A stretch of 64,000 nucleotides of DNA from contig NC_057831.1 in NCBI RefSeq assembly GCF_910594005.1, positions 38,708,001 through 38,772,000 on the forward strand, in the 5' to 3' direction. Below, piece by piece: positions 34,452-45,490 of the stretch. Each line of letters starts with the position of its first letter. Positions within the stretch are counted from its first letter, which is position 1. Made by a program: the position numbers and the translations under genes. The notes below the pieces were generated by a model that saw nothing but the letters and a program-made list of their open reading frames with translations, was not told the origin of the DNA and searched no databases. This stretch comes from Cervus elaphus (lineage: Eukaryota; Chordata; Mammalia; Artiodactyla; Cervidae).

Positions 34452-34652
34452 AAAGTCACGTAGACTGAATGAAGCCTATTTCCTATAATCTAGAAATGGG
34501 GGCCACAGAAAGGCTTTTCTGCCCAGGGGTCCCACAGGGTCCTGCTCAGTGTCAAAACTGTGTTTAATATCTCTACAAAATTTAAAATTTCATGTGTGCC
34601 TTGTATTTGTGGCTCACATTTATTTCCATTGGATGACACTGCCTTAGAGGAT

Positions 34653-35564
34653 TATGAGGTTGGTACCCATTTGATATTCATCAAAACCTGAAGTTTCTGA
34701 CCAGTGTTTACATGGTAGCTGGATAAAATAGTATCATGTAGATCAAAGCAGCATTTATTTTTCAGGAATTAGGTAGATATTAGTAGTATAATCTTAACAA
34801 ACATACCTTGTAAGTGATAGGTATTTCATACAAGTATTAATGCCAAATACTCTGATGAATGCCTGTCAAAGCAATCTTCACTAAATGAGAAAGTATAATT
34901 CTAAATCATAGCGGAAATGATAGTTTACATGCTGCATTAGCCAACTCAATCTTCATAGTATATTTTATATAATGAATTTCCATGTGATAACAAGTCCAGA
35001 TGTAACATTTTGATGATCAGTAAGCTTTTTAGATCAATTTATTATGAATGAAAGAGGCATTTATCTCTTCCTCACACAATTTAATTTGCATCTCCTTTCT
35101 AAAATCTTAAAGCCCAACACAGGGAACTATAATGGACATTAAACCAATTCAAAGTTGTGAGCACTTAGTTTTCTCATGTAACATAGTTGTCTTTAGAATA
35201 CAAATGGAGGCATTAATTTGCAAAGAAAGTATAAATTTTGCTGTTGATGAAAGAAATATTTGAGTTTATGCTATTCAGGCAAATGAATAATTTTTCAGAA
35301 AATTATGGTTTCTAATAAGAAATTCAAATACTGTCAATTTGAATTTAAATGACAGGAAGAGTTGATATATCCATTCAGGAGGACAGGAATTTCAATGAAT
35401 GAGATTACTAAGACATCCATAATGTTCTCAGCATTATTATATACTATTGGTGCTATTGGTGTTTTTGTGTGTAAAATTGTCATGGTTCAGTGATATTTGT
35501 TAAATGTCCTTTATGTAGATTATACTGTGTAAAATAATAGAATTGTAAACTTTTAATACAGGAA
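34653..35564. other. No recognised feature
   Basis: AT-rich sequence without recognised repeats or exon-like segments. Confidence 0.5.
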
Positions 35565-35740
35565 AAGAAAGAACCTGTAGTCCAGTCCTCTGATCAAAGC
35601 ATGTAGTACACACTTTCCATCATTTCCAGATGGTTATTATCTAAATACCTCTGCTTCAAACCTTTAGTGTTAAAGAATTCACAACCTCACTTAGCACATT
35701 CACATTTTATCACCTCTTAATATTTTCAGACACTTTAAGC
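35565..35740 (+). mobile_element. Possible CR1/L3-type LINE remnant
   Basis: 'gatggttattatctaaatac', 'ctctgcttcaaacctttagt' and 'gaattcacaacctcacttag' recall the CR1/L3 text about lesions in 'atctagcctctgcttgaa'. The similarity is weak. Confidence 0.3.
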
Positions 35741-36364
35741 CATGGTTTTCTTTACATAATTTCATATTCTACTTCCCTAAAACTTATGTGTACAGGGAAT
35801 TGTCTCTTGCTGCCAGATGTATTTCATTCCTAGTACTTCCTAAAAACAACCAATACATACTGTTGAATGAATAATATTAAAAACACAAAAAAATTCATCT
35901 TCTTATGTGCCATCCTACTTAATTAGGTAATGCAATTTTGTGTTCTGTTGTTTTAAGGATACTGTCTTGAGAAGATTTATAATATAAGGCTGCATAGCAC
36001 ATAAGGATTTGGGTATAGAGTAGAGGTCTTAGGTCAAATACTCTTAGTATGCTAGTTCATTGACCTGGGACAAATTATTTAACTTTGATCAGAAAAGCTC
36101 TGCCTTTCACATTAGCATCTGGAGTCAGACTTCATTTGTTAAGAGAGTTATTCTAATTTTAAGTATTTGTAAGGTACTAATCCAATCAAATGCCTCACTT
36201 CACCAAAGTAGTCAGCTCAAAACAACATGTAGAAGATAAAGTGAAAGACAAATTCTACTTATTCTCAGGGAGCTTGCCACTAAGGTTGAGAAGATAAAAT
36301 ATATTCATATTCAAGAAAAGCAAGTTGACATGTACCAGAGCATTGGTATTAAAGAGCTAGGAGA

Positions 36365-36570
36365 CCATGGTGGTTAGGAGCAAGGGCTCTAGAGTCAGGC
36401 TTCCTGAGTTCACATCCCTACCCCATTGCTTGCTAGCTTTGCGTCTAGGGCAAGCCATAAGGCCTCAATGAGACTCATCTGTAAAAGAGGAACAGTAAAA
36501 GTACTTTAAGGCATTGTAAATTAAATGATTTACTATGTGTAAAATATGGATAGTGCAAGTTCCACAGGAG
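36365..36570 (+). mobile_element. MIR SINE
   Basis: 'gtggttaggagcaagggctc', 'tagagtcaggcttcctgagt', 'gactcatctgtaaaagagga' and 'gtaaaagtactttaaggcat' follow MIR from its 5' end. Confidence 0.82.
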
Positions 36571-36600
36571 ACATTTATGAATGATATATAATACTTACTT

Positions 36601-37535
36601 CAGTTCAGTTCAGTTGCTCAGTTGTGTCTGACTCTTTGTGACCCCATGGACAGCACCACGCCAGGCTTCCCTGTCCATCGCCAACTCCCGGAGTTCACTC
36701 AAACTCATGTTTGGTGATGCCATTCAACCATCTCATCCTCTGTTGTCCCCTTCTCATCCTGCCTTCAATCTTTCCCAGCCTCAGGGTCTTTTCCAATGAG
36801 TCAGTTCTTCACACCAGGTGAATGGAGTATTGGAGTTTCAGCTTCGGCATCAGTCCTTCCAATGAATATTCAGGAATCATTTTCTTTAGGATGGACTGGT
36901 TTGATCTCCTTGCAGTCCAAGGGACTCTCAAGAGTCTTCTCCAACACCACAGTTCAAAAGCATCAATTCTTCAGTGCTCAGCTTTCTTTATAGTCCAGCT
37001 GTCACATCCATACATGACTATTGGAAAAACCATGATGGACCTTTTGCATTTTAGTCCCCTATAATGAAAAGAACATCTTTTTTGGTTATTAGTTCTAGAA
37101 GATTTTGTAGGTCTTCATAGAACTGTTCAACTTCAGCTTCTTCAGTGTTATTCGTCAGGGCATAGACTTAGATTATTGTGATATTGAATGATTTGCCTTG
37201 GAAATGAACAGAGGTCATTCTGTCTTGAGATTGCATCCAAGTACTGCATTTTGGACTCTTTTGTTGACTATGAGGGCTACTCCCTTTCTTCTAAGGGATT
37301 CTTGCCCACAGTAGTGGATATAATGGTCATCTGAGTTAAATTCACCCATTCCAGTCCATTTTAGTTCGCTGATTTCTAAAATGTCGGTGCTCGCTCTTGC
37401 CATCTCCTGTTTGACCACTTCCGATTTGCCTTAATTCTTGAACCTAACCTTTAAGGTTCCTGTGCAATATTGCTCTTTACAGCATCGGTACTTCCTTTAT
37501 GAGTCACATCCAAAACTGGGTGTTATTTTTGCTTT
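36601..37535 (-). mobile_element. BovB (RTE) LINE with large internal deletion
   Basis: 36601-37031 is the antisense 3' end. About 37046-37535 is antisense 5' endonuclease text, with a 67-codon minus frame at 37215-37418 (GMGEFNSDDHYIHYCGQESL). Both parts share orientation, and the reverse transcriptase between them is missing. It is one element whose middle is lost, or two fragments joined. Confidence 0.9.
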
Positions 37536-37831
37536 TTACATATATATATATACAGAGACAAAAAGAGTATTTTCAAATAGTGAAGAGCAAAAATAGAAGA
37601 AGTGAATAGGTCCACGCATATTTATTAATTGTAGGGATCCCTGTGAGCAGCTTCTGTGTTTGTGCCAATTTTGTAGCAGCACTCTATTATTAGATATATC
37701 TTAGAAACACTTATCCCTCATGATATGTAAGCAAGAAGTGGCTGTTTTCTGAAGGCACCATGGAAAGGGGAAAGAAAGGGTTCATGACATTCCATGTGAC
37801 CAAACATCATGGATGTCTCTTTGGTCTGCTC

Positions 37832-38039
37832 TGTTGTTATTTGGTCGCTAAGCTGTATCTGACCCTTTGCAACCCCATGGACTGCAGCCCACCAGGCTCC
37901 TCTGTCCATAGGATTTCCCAGGTGAGAATACTGGAGTGGGCTGCCATTTCCTTCTGCAGTGATCTTCCCAACCCAGAGTTCAAACCCTGATCTCCAGCAT
38001 TGGCGTAGATTCTTTATGGCTGAGCCATCAAGGAAGCCC
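37832..38039 (-). mobile_element. Bov-tA SINE, antisense
   Basis: It runs from 'ctgttgttatttggtcgcta' (3' end) to 'tggctgagccatcaaggaag' (head). There are a few small deletions in the head. Confidence 0.92.
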
Positions 38040-39444
38040 TTGGGCCACTGTGTAATCTTCCCCAAATCTCTTTTCTGATGCTAACCATCTTATCTCTCCA
38101 CTCTTCCACAAGCCTAACCCTCCACAGCTTTTCTTTAATACTGGATCCACCATCTTCCTTCTGGTGGACTCCAGCATGCCACCTCTACCGAGAGTCCTGG
38201 TGCCCTTCCTACTTGTGGTCTTCTGCTTACCATTCTGCTCAGTAATAAAAGAATCCACCTCAGGATCTCCTCTCATTAAACAGAGAGAAGGCTGCTAAAA
38301 TACCCTTCCTTCCTGAAAAAGAAGCCAATGGAGAAAAGCATGATCTCACCTGCCAAATAATAGAGGGCTGACGTTGAATAAGAAGGCCTAAGATGATTGG
38401 ATGTTATACAGTAGGCATGAGAGACTATGGAAAGATTTTGGATCAGGGAAATAATGGAGTAAGTGCAGTGTTACTGGAGAGAATCTACTTGGGTTTGTCA
38501 AGAAAACTGAGACTGGAATCAGAACAAGTTTCTGTGATTTTGACCTTGAGAAAATTACTCTCTGTTTCAAATTTATTTCTCGGTCTTTACAGTATATAGA
38601 GATATTTAAGTTGAAAGGTGTTCTATTCTTTCCAGAATACAGATCCCAGTTTTTTAAGTAGCTTGCCAAAAGCCACTGTGTCCATTAGAGCCAGAACTGA
38701 GGTAAAAAGCAGAAGGGTCAGGAGCCTGGAGAATCTAGAGAACATGCTCAAGAAGGAAAGTCTTTGATTTTGGAATTGATGTTTTTACAACTGGCTAGAA
38801 TAGTGAGGGTCTTCTTCATGATTTTCCCTTCAAAGTGTATCAGTTAATATTGAATTAACTGTGTTGCTCTTTTATACAAGACTTTCATGATATTTTCCTT
38901 TTCCTTTGGAGCCTGACTGTTTCCTCCTCAGTATCTTCTCTGCAAGCCATCTTACCTTTCTAGGTAAGGGGATGGGATAAACAAGAGCATGGTGACCATC
39001 TCTGGGGTGAGCTACATCCACATATACATGAACACACCTGGGAGCTAAATGATCTGAGTTTCACAGGTTTCTAGGTTAGAATCTGGAGCTGTGAAATAAT
39101 GTTTCCAATATCTAAATGAGTGGCTGAATTCAAGTTGAGGGATGCTCATTTGGGTAATTTAACTTTTTTTAGTGTAGAGAAATGATTAATATAAAAGTCA
39201 GGATAGTAGGGGAGAATAAGAAGCATAGGATATGAAAGGAAGGGGGCCAATAAAAGGAATTTTTCAAATAACAAAAAGCTATTTGTTGCCCTGGTTGGTT
39301 TCCTGGGTGGTGATCATAATTAATTAAACTATACATTTGATTGATGTAGTTATCTGAATTTATGTTTTATTTTGCAAAAGAAAGATGGTGAAAATTATCC
39401 AAAATTCATCAGGATTTTAGCGGTATAAGTAGAATTGAAAACCA
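38040..39444. other. No clearly recognised feature
   Basis: 38655-38705 (gtagcttgccaaaagccact) may be a scrap of antisense MIR. The segment 38050-38280 is more C-rich than its surroundings and unidentified. Confidence 0.4.
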
Positions 39445-39648
39445 ATAATGATTCTGCTGATGCAGGAAATGCAGGAGACAACAGGTTCAATCCCTGGGTC
39501 GGGAAGAGCCCCTGGAGGAGGAAATGGCAACCCATTCCAATATTCTTGCCTGGGAAATCGCATGGACAGAGGAACCTGGTGGGCTACAGTCCATGGCTTC
39601 GCAAATAGTTGGATATAGCTTAGCAGCTAAGCACAGCAACAACACGGT
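39445..39648 (+). mobile_element. Bov-tA SINE, damaged head
   Basis: Sense body from 'gattctgctgatgcaggaaa' through 'ggttcaatccctgggtcggg' to 'ctaagcacagcaacaacacg'. The first part of the tRNA head is missing. Confidence 0.9.
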
Positions 39649-40376
39649 TATTCTATAAACATTCAGAAATACTGTGCCATTGCTGGTAGAAAAAGCTGTA
39701 GCTAATTCCTATAAGCTTTGACCGGTGAAAGTTTAAGAAAGACCCATGAAAGCTTCTTATCGCCCTTCTTCAATTTCTAATTTGATTTCAGATATACAAT
39801 ATAAAATATAACCTTACTCTTAAAAATGAAATTGAGGAATGAAAAATAACTCTACTAAATTACATACCTAGTGCATTAATTTTCTTTTAAGAGCCACATA
39901 CTAGAAATTGTTTTTTGAGTAGTGACCCAAATAATATTCAATCACAGTCCAATACCAGTGGTCCCCATGGTCCATGATGTTATACTTTTTATTCATATTC
40001 TGCTGGACTTTCACTTATTTCACGATAAAGGGATCTAGTGGTTGATAGTCTCCTTTTCTGGGCAGGCATATCTTCTTTTTTTCTCCATAGTAAATCTGTG
40101 CAAAGATAAGGATTTCGTTTCTACCCTGTATAGTGCTTGAGTGAGATTAAAAGTCAAGAATAGATTTTACATTCTGTGGAAATTCATGAATGCCTTACTG
40201 TTTAAAAAACATTTTAAATATGGGACACCATTAATTACTAGAATTCTGATTGTAATTGCCTGGTCTCAGAATTGATGAACAAAGCCATTTTGGAAAGCAA
40301 TCAATTTGAAATCTAATTTGTTGGCGAAATGAACCATATAAACAAAATGCCACTTGCAGTTTGTCTAAAATGAGAT
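39649..40376. other. No recognised feature
   Basis: AT-rich sequence with no recognised repeats. Confidence 0.5.
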
Positions 40377-40565
40377 GTGCTTAACGAGCCCATCATCTTC
40401 TGCGATCCTCATCACTATGGGTCGCAGCTACCTAGAATATCATCAATCGGACCCAGAGCTCAAGCTGAAATAGAACACGGCACCGTGAGCAGAGTGAATG
40501 TGAACCAGATGGCTCCGCAATCCCCGCAGGGTGGCTTTTGGGGGCAACCTGGGGCTGAAGGCTAA
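40377..40565. other. GC/CpG-richer islet, unidentified
   Basis: About 190 bases carry at least eight CpG in a neighbourhood that has almost none. A 62-codon plus frame spans it (40377-40565), but it opens right after an AT-rich flank and shows no known domain; a minus frame overlaps it. No repeat family is recognised. A conserved non-coding element or an exon are both possible. Confidence 0.35.
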
Positions 40566-40727
40566 AATCAACTAAATGTAATAATGCACTCAGCTCTCTT
40601 GTGTTATGCACCAAAAATAACTGGAATAGTTTAAGGTAATTCATCCCATTCATGTGTATTCAGAAAACAAAAGACGGAAGTGTCAGAAATTGGATTTAAG
40701 GAAAAAGATTTGAATTATTTTATGAAA

Positions 40728-40824
40728 TACATATATAAACACATATATTATGCATATATAAAGCATATTATATGTGTGTGTGTATGTATATATATATATA
40801 TATATAGTATGTAACACACACACA
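40728..40824. repeat. AT/TG/TA/CA compound repeat, hairpin-forming
   Basis: An AT-rich lead is followed by TGTGTGTGTG, a run of about ten TA units, then ACACACACAC. The TG and CA arms are complementary, so the tract can fold on itself. Confidence 0.88.
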
Positions 40825-41194
40825 GGAACCAAAAGGCATCCGATGGGCTACTTCATAGACTCTGTACTTTGTAGAAAGTTTAGTACCCCTTTTATTTGTT
40901 CTTTCATTAGGTAAGGAACAATTTCAGTTAAAAGGGCTAGATATAGGAACATATTTTATAAATATGATATGTTATTTTCATTTTCTATGTGAGATTTAAA
41001 ATTTTTATTATGCAAAAGTTCAAACAAAACTGGAAAGAAAGATATCACCAATACTCTTGTGTTTGTTACTCAGATTCAAAATCCATCAAGACGTTACCAA
41101 GCTAATGTCATCTATCTACCTACCTTCCCCTGTTTTGGGTACAAATCTTTTTTAAAAAGGCGAATCCAGAACACTGTTGTTTCACTCATAAATA
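40825..41194. other. No recognised feature
   Basis: AT-rich sequence; nothing recognised. Confidence 0.5.
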
Positions 41195-41635
41195 CTGATG
41201 TTGACTGAAAAAATGTTCACAATCTAAAAGATGATAGTTATATTTTATTCAATGGAAACTTGGGGGACTTAAAGCCCAGGAGGCAGCATCTCAAGTAACC
41301 CTGAGAGAACTACCCACGGAGGTAAGGGGAGGAGCCAGGTTATACAGAAGTTTTGCAACAAAGGGCAGGTACTCTGAATGTCAAAAAATTATTGTTCATT
41401 AAAGAAATCCAGATATCTCAAGTTAAGGGATCTAGCACTTTTCTTTGTACAGAAAGAAGCAACAGTCTGAAATAATTTGTCCCACCTCCGCTATGCACCT
41501 CAGCTATCTAGTGCCAGTATCCTGTGTTTTCACATTCTGAATTCCCTCAGGGCTCACCAGCTCACAGGTGGTGACTGTAATCATTGATGACTGTGACATC
41601 CTTTGTTTACTGATTGGAAAGATAGTATTCCATTT
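41195..41635. repeat. Possible old LTR or LINE 5' segment, unnamed
   Basis: 'gcccaggaggcagcatctca', 'ggggaggagccaggttatac', 'ccagatatctcaagttaagg' and 'gctatctagtgccagtatcc' read like a known mammalian interspersed repeat that I cannot name. No terminal repeats were seen. Confidence 0.35.
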
Positions 41636-42346
41636 ATCGCTTCAGTATACACATCTAACTAATCTTTTTTACATAACCATCACACAATTATCACACCTAA
41701 TGAAATTAATGTTAATAACCTTAATTCCTTCATAGTCAAGAATAAGTAATTCATATTCAAATTCTCTCAATTGTCCCAAAGAAATCCTTAAAATTTAGGA
41801 TTCAAACAAGATTTACTTATTTGGTTGTTTTTTGTCTTAAGTTTATTTTATTCTGTAATAGAAGATGATCCCCCCCTTCTTCCCCACTCAATTTGCCTTT
41901 TCATTTATGATGGTTTATTGAGGAAACTGATTCTTTTCCTGTAACATACCCTACAATCTACATTAGGCTTACTGCTTCACACTGGTATTTAACTTGTTTC
42001 ACTTTTTTCTATATTTCCTGTTTAGGCAATAATTTAACTTTCAATTAATAGAAAATATTTTCAAGAAAATCTCATTAGTGATCTTTAGTCACGATGATTC
42101 ACAGTCAGCTAATTATCTTTCTAATGGATAGATTAAAAAGAAAAGAGAGTGAAACTAAGAAACAGAGTGAAACTATTTTGAAGACAAAGTTGGACAATTC
42201 TGTTAAATTCTTCTGACCTGTGAAACTATCAGTGATTAGCTTCATAGCTAAAGCCTTGTGATACCCTGTCTTTTCTCCATACCATCATAATTGTCAGCCT
42301 CTTTCAGATGGTAAGTTTGGATGTTAGAAAAGGTACCTCATGTTCT
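41636..42346. other. No recognised feature
   Basis: AT-rich sequence with one C run (41871-41876). Confidence 0.5.
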
Positions 42347-42692
42347 TCTGGGCTATAGAGAAAGTCACTCAGCCGTGTCTGACTCTTTGCAAACTCATGG
42401 ACTGTAGCCTGCCAGGCTCCTCTGTCCATGGAATTCTCCAGGCCGGAATTCTGGAATGGGTAGCCTTTCCCTTTTCTAGGGGATCTTCCCAACTCAGGGA
42501 TCGAACCCAGGTCTCCCTCATTGCAGGTGGATTCTTTACAGTCCGAGCCACCAGGGAAGCCCAAGAATACTGGAGTGGGTAGCCTATCCCTTCTCCATCA
42601 GATCTTCCCAACCCAGGTATCGAACTGGGGTCTCCTGCATTGCAGGCATCTTCTTTACCAGCTGAGCTACTAGGGAAGCCCATCTGGCTATA
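42347..42692 (-). mobile_element. Bov-tA sesquimer (two heads), antisense
   Basis: Body 42358-42682 is a full Bov-tA unit plus a second head-and-partial-body unit; the two join at 'gggaagcccaagaatactgg'. Flanks TCTGGGCTATA (42347) and TCTGGCTATA (42683) look like a target duplication with one base lost. Confidence 0.93.
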
Positions 42693-42884
42693 TCTCTCTG
42701 GATTGAATGTCCCTAATTTTTTCAAGACTTTCTTACATGATTTGCTTCCAGAGTCCTCATCTCCTATTTTATTGATATTTCTTTTATAAGATCCAGAAAA
42801 GTTAACACATGAGCTGATTTAAGAAGATCAAGAGTAAAATTTATCCATTTAATAGCTACAAAAATTATTGTAATGATAACAAGA

Positions 42885-43425
42885 GTCAGGCACATAATAG
42901 ATATTTGAGAAAAGACAAACAACCATGCATGTTCTCTGCTTCAAGAAATGTAGAATTTAATGGAGGAAATAAACCAGAAAGCAGGGAATGACAATGGAAT
43001 GTCATAAGTGCTATGATGGGAGTGGATATGGGGGTGGAAGGCTCAAGTGAAGGAGAACTAGCTGGCTAATTGTAAAGAGAAGGAAGAATGTACCACAGAA
43101 GGAAGAGCAAGTACATAAGCTCGGAGTTATAGAAACTGTATGTTTTTTAACAAGATGAGATCAGAGGAGTAGGATATTGGATTTGATTGCTTCCCATAAT
43201 CTGAGTGTCATGATTGTATGTTCAGGGCACAGTTCATCTGTATTTAGGATGATCTTCTCACTCATTCATGTGTCTAGTAATTATTTACTAAATTCCCACT
43301 TTATGCTAGGCATTGGGATGATAATCCTGAATAAAATAGACTAGATTTCTGCTCTGATGAAAATACAGTATATTGTGGAGAGGCAAAATAAGTAAGTAAC
43401 TAGAAAAATATAAAAATGAGAATAA
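42885..43425 (-). mobile_element. L2 LINE, antisense, two parts
   Basis: 42885-43190 ('gcttcaagaaatgtagaatt', 'cataagtgctatgatgggag') and 43258-43425 ('cactcattcatgtgtctagt', 'ttatgctaggcattgggatg') are both antisense L2 3' region. They overlap in content, so they are probably two copies. Confidence 0.6.
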
Positions 43426-43465
43426 TAAAATAAAATTAAAATAATGAAATGCTATTTTTACTTAT

Positions 43466-44077
43466 AAGTAATAAGAATTATTTTTTTTTTCATTTATTTT
43501 TATTAGTTGGAGGCTAATTACTTCACAACATTGCATTCATACATTGACATGAATCAGCCATGGAGTTACATGTATTCCCCATCCTGATCCCCACCCCACC
43601 TCCCTCTCCACCCAATTCCTCTGGGTCTTCCTAGTGCACCAGGCCCAAGCACTTGTCTCATGCATCCCACCTGGGCTGGTGATCTGTTTCCCTATAGATA
43701 ATATACATGCTGTTCTCTCGAAACATCCCACCCTCGCCTTCTCCCACAGAGTCCAAAAGTCTGTTCTGTACATCTGTGTCTCTTTTTCTGTTTTGTGTAT
43801 AGGGTTATCATTACCATCTTTCTAAATTCCATATATATGTGTTAGTATGCTGTAATGATCTTTATCTTTCTGGCTTACTTCACTCTGTATAATGGGCTCC
43901 AGTTTCATCCATCTCATTAGAACTGATTCAAATGAATTCTTTTTAATGGCTGAGTAATATTCCATGGTGTATATGTACCACAGCTTCCTTATCCATTCAT
44001 CTGCTGATGGGCATCTAGGTTGCTTCCATGTCCTGGCTATTATAAACAGTGCTGTGAAAGTAATAAGAATTATTTTT
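43466..44077 (-). mobile_element. L1 LINE, young, 5'-truncated, with 20-bp TSD
   Basis: Body about 43486-44057 begins with the antisense A-tail, runs through a 3' UTR of cattle-like L1 type, and ends inside ORF2 at 'ttataaacagtgctg'. The 20-bp duplication AAGTAATAAGAATTATTTTT is exact at 43466-43485 and 44058-44077. It sits in older L2 sequence. Confidence 0.97.
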
Positions 44078-44113
44078 AAAGTATAATAAAATGGGTCTGA
44101 AGAAGTTATAGCA

Positions 44114-44422
44114 ATCTGTGCTTAATCTTTGTGACCATGTACTGTAGCCTGCCAGGCTCCTCTGTCCATGGGGACTCTCCAGGCAAGAATATTGGAGTGG
44201 GTTGCCATGCCCTTCTCCAGGGGATCTTCCAAACCCAGGGATCAAACCCAGGTCTCCCGCGTTGCAGGTGGATTCTTTATCAGCTGAGCCACAAGGGAAG
44301 CCCAAGAATACTGGAGTGGGTAGCCTATCCCTTCTCCATCAGATCTTCCTGACCCAGGAATTGAACCGGTGTCTCCTGCATTGCAGGCAGATTCTTTACC
44401 AGCTGAGCTACCAGGGAAGCCC
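44114..44422 (-). mobile_element. Bov-tA sesquimer, antisense
   Basis: Same two-head build as the copy at 42.4 kb, with the same junction 'gggaagcccaagaatactgg' near 44295. It ends in the head 'gagctaccagggaagccc'. The 3' end is eroded. Confidence 0.93.
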
Positions 44423-44424
44423 TT

Positions 44425-44860
44425 AAAGTAATCTAAAACCTGTCAAATAAGAAGGAAGCATGCATGAAACTGCTATGTCTAGGCAAGTACTCTCCAAGTG
44501 AGGGAGATGTAGGCGTCCAAAAAGCAAGAATAAACTTGGTGTGTTAGTGTAGGAAGAAGAAGAAAAATATGGCATGAGGATGATGGGCAAGATGAAGAAT
44601 GGTGCAAGGTCAATTCAGAGTGGTAGACAGCGACCAGATCCTATAGGAGAGTTAAAACTATAGTAAAATATTTTTATTTTACTCTAGGTGAGGTGGGAAG
44701 CTCTTGGCATTTTTAAAGTAGGGAAGTGACATTCTGTAATTTACCTTTAAGAAAAGTCGATCTGTCCATTGTATAGAGAATAGATTGGCTGGGGTGGGGC
44801 AAGGTGTGTCTTGATGACTTGAATAGGAGATGTGGCAAGTTCAGGGACTTAGGGGTCCAT
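44425..44860 (-). mobile_element. L2 LINE, antisense
   Basis: 'ctctaggtgaggtgggaagc', 'aaagtagggaagtgacattc' and 'gagaatagattggctggggt' follow the deeper antisense L2 3' region in order. It probably continues the L2 broken by the L1 and SINE to its left. Confidence 0.6.
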
Positions 44861-45131
44861 CAATGAAGAAACAAGACTACAAGCTTTGGGCAGCACTTGG
44901 ACAGGCTCCCTCTCATCAATAAACCTTCCAGATGCAGCAACCAGTGGCCGAGGGGATCTCAGGATGGAGAAGGAGAAATCAGAGAGGCAGCTTACATATC
45001 CAGGTGACCTTACTCAGCCTCAAAGTAGGCATTTTCTGGTGCAGAGAGCTCCAAAGGGCAGCAGCCATTTGGGATTTTTTATAGCTGCAGGGTTGCTTTA
45101 TTTATGGTTAGCAGATGTTGAGGGCAGCTTA

Positions 45132-45490
45132 ATGGGATTTAAATATGTGGGAAAACAAAACGATTAATTCCAACAAATACTGCTCCCTATTAGACCAACT
45201 GAAAGCAGCGTTCAACAAAAAGCTCCCAAAATTAGTCACCAGAAAATGCATAGCCTTCCATCATGATACAGGAAGACCACATGTTTCTTTGATGACCAGG
45301 CAAAAACTGTTACAGCTTGTCTGGGAAGTTCTGATTCATCTGCTGTGTTTATCAGACATTGCACCTTCAGATGTCCATTTATTTCGATCTTTACAAAATT
45401 CTCTTAATGGAAAAAAGTCAATACCCTGGAAGACTGTAAAAGGCACCTGTTTGAGTCTCACTGTGTATTTTTTGAGTGATCAGATGAATT
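45132..45490 (+). mobile_element. Mariner transposase C-terminal fragment (DD34D)
   Basis: The plus frame reads INSNKYCSLLDQLKAAF, then FHHDTGRPHVSLMTRQKLL, then LSDIAPSDVHLFRSLQNSL. This is the C-terminal catalytic part of a mariner transposase. Exactly 34 residues lie between the Asp of HHD and the Asp of PSD, the DD34D spacing. The N-terminal DNA-binding part and first Asp are absent. After about 45423 the matching text (EDCKRH) shifts to another frame, so the copy is broken. The T run at 45498 follows. No terminal inverted repeats were found. Confidence 0.85.

Larger units (their letters stand above)
33471..34652 (-). mobile_element. hAT-type MITE (MER3-like), disrupted
   Basis: Left end 'gtagccacaagccacatgta' plus 'gctattgagcacttggaatg' and right end 'gtggctcacatttatttcca' plus 'ttggatgacactgcct' match opposite ends of a mammal-wide MITE. 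Its internal text continues to 33666. The 33668-34331 insertion and some unrelated sequence (34332-34560) lie between. The family name is from memory. Confidence 0.55.

Noticed and set aside
42353..44422. Regularly spaced similar units that could suggest a CRISPR-like array
   Set aside because: The units are Bov-tA heads and bodies of two separate SINE insertions, with no short identical repeats and unique spacers.
44886..45167. 93-codon plus frame just upstream of the mariner fragment
   Set aside because: It overlaps the mariner in a different frame and its text does not match the transposase N-terminus or any family I know.
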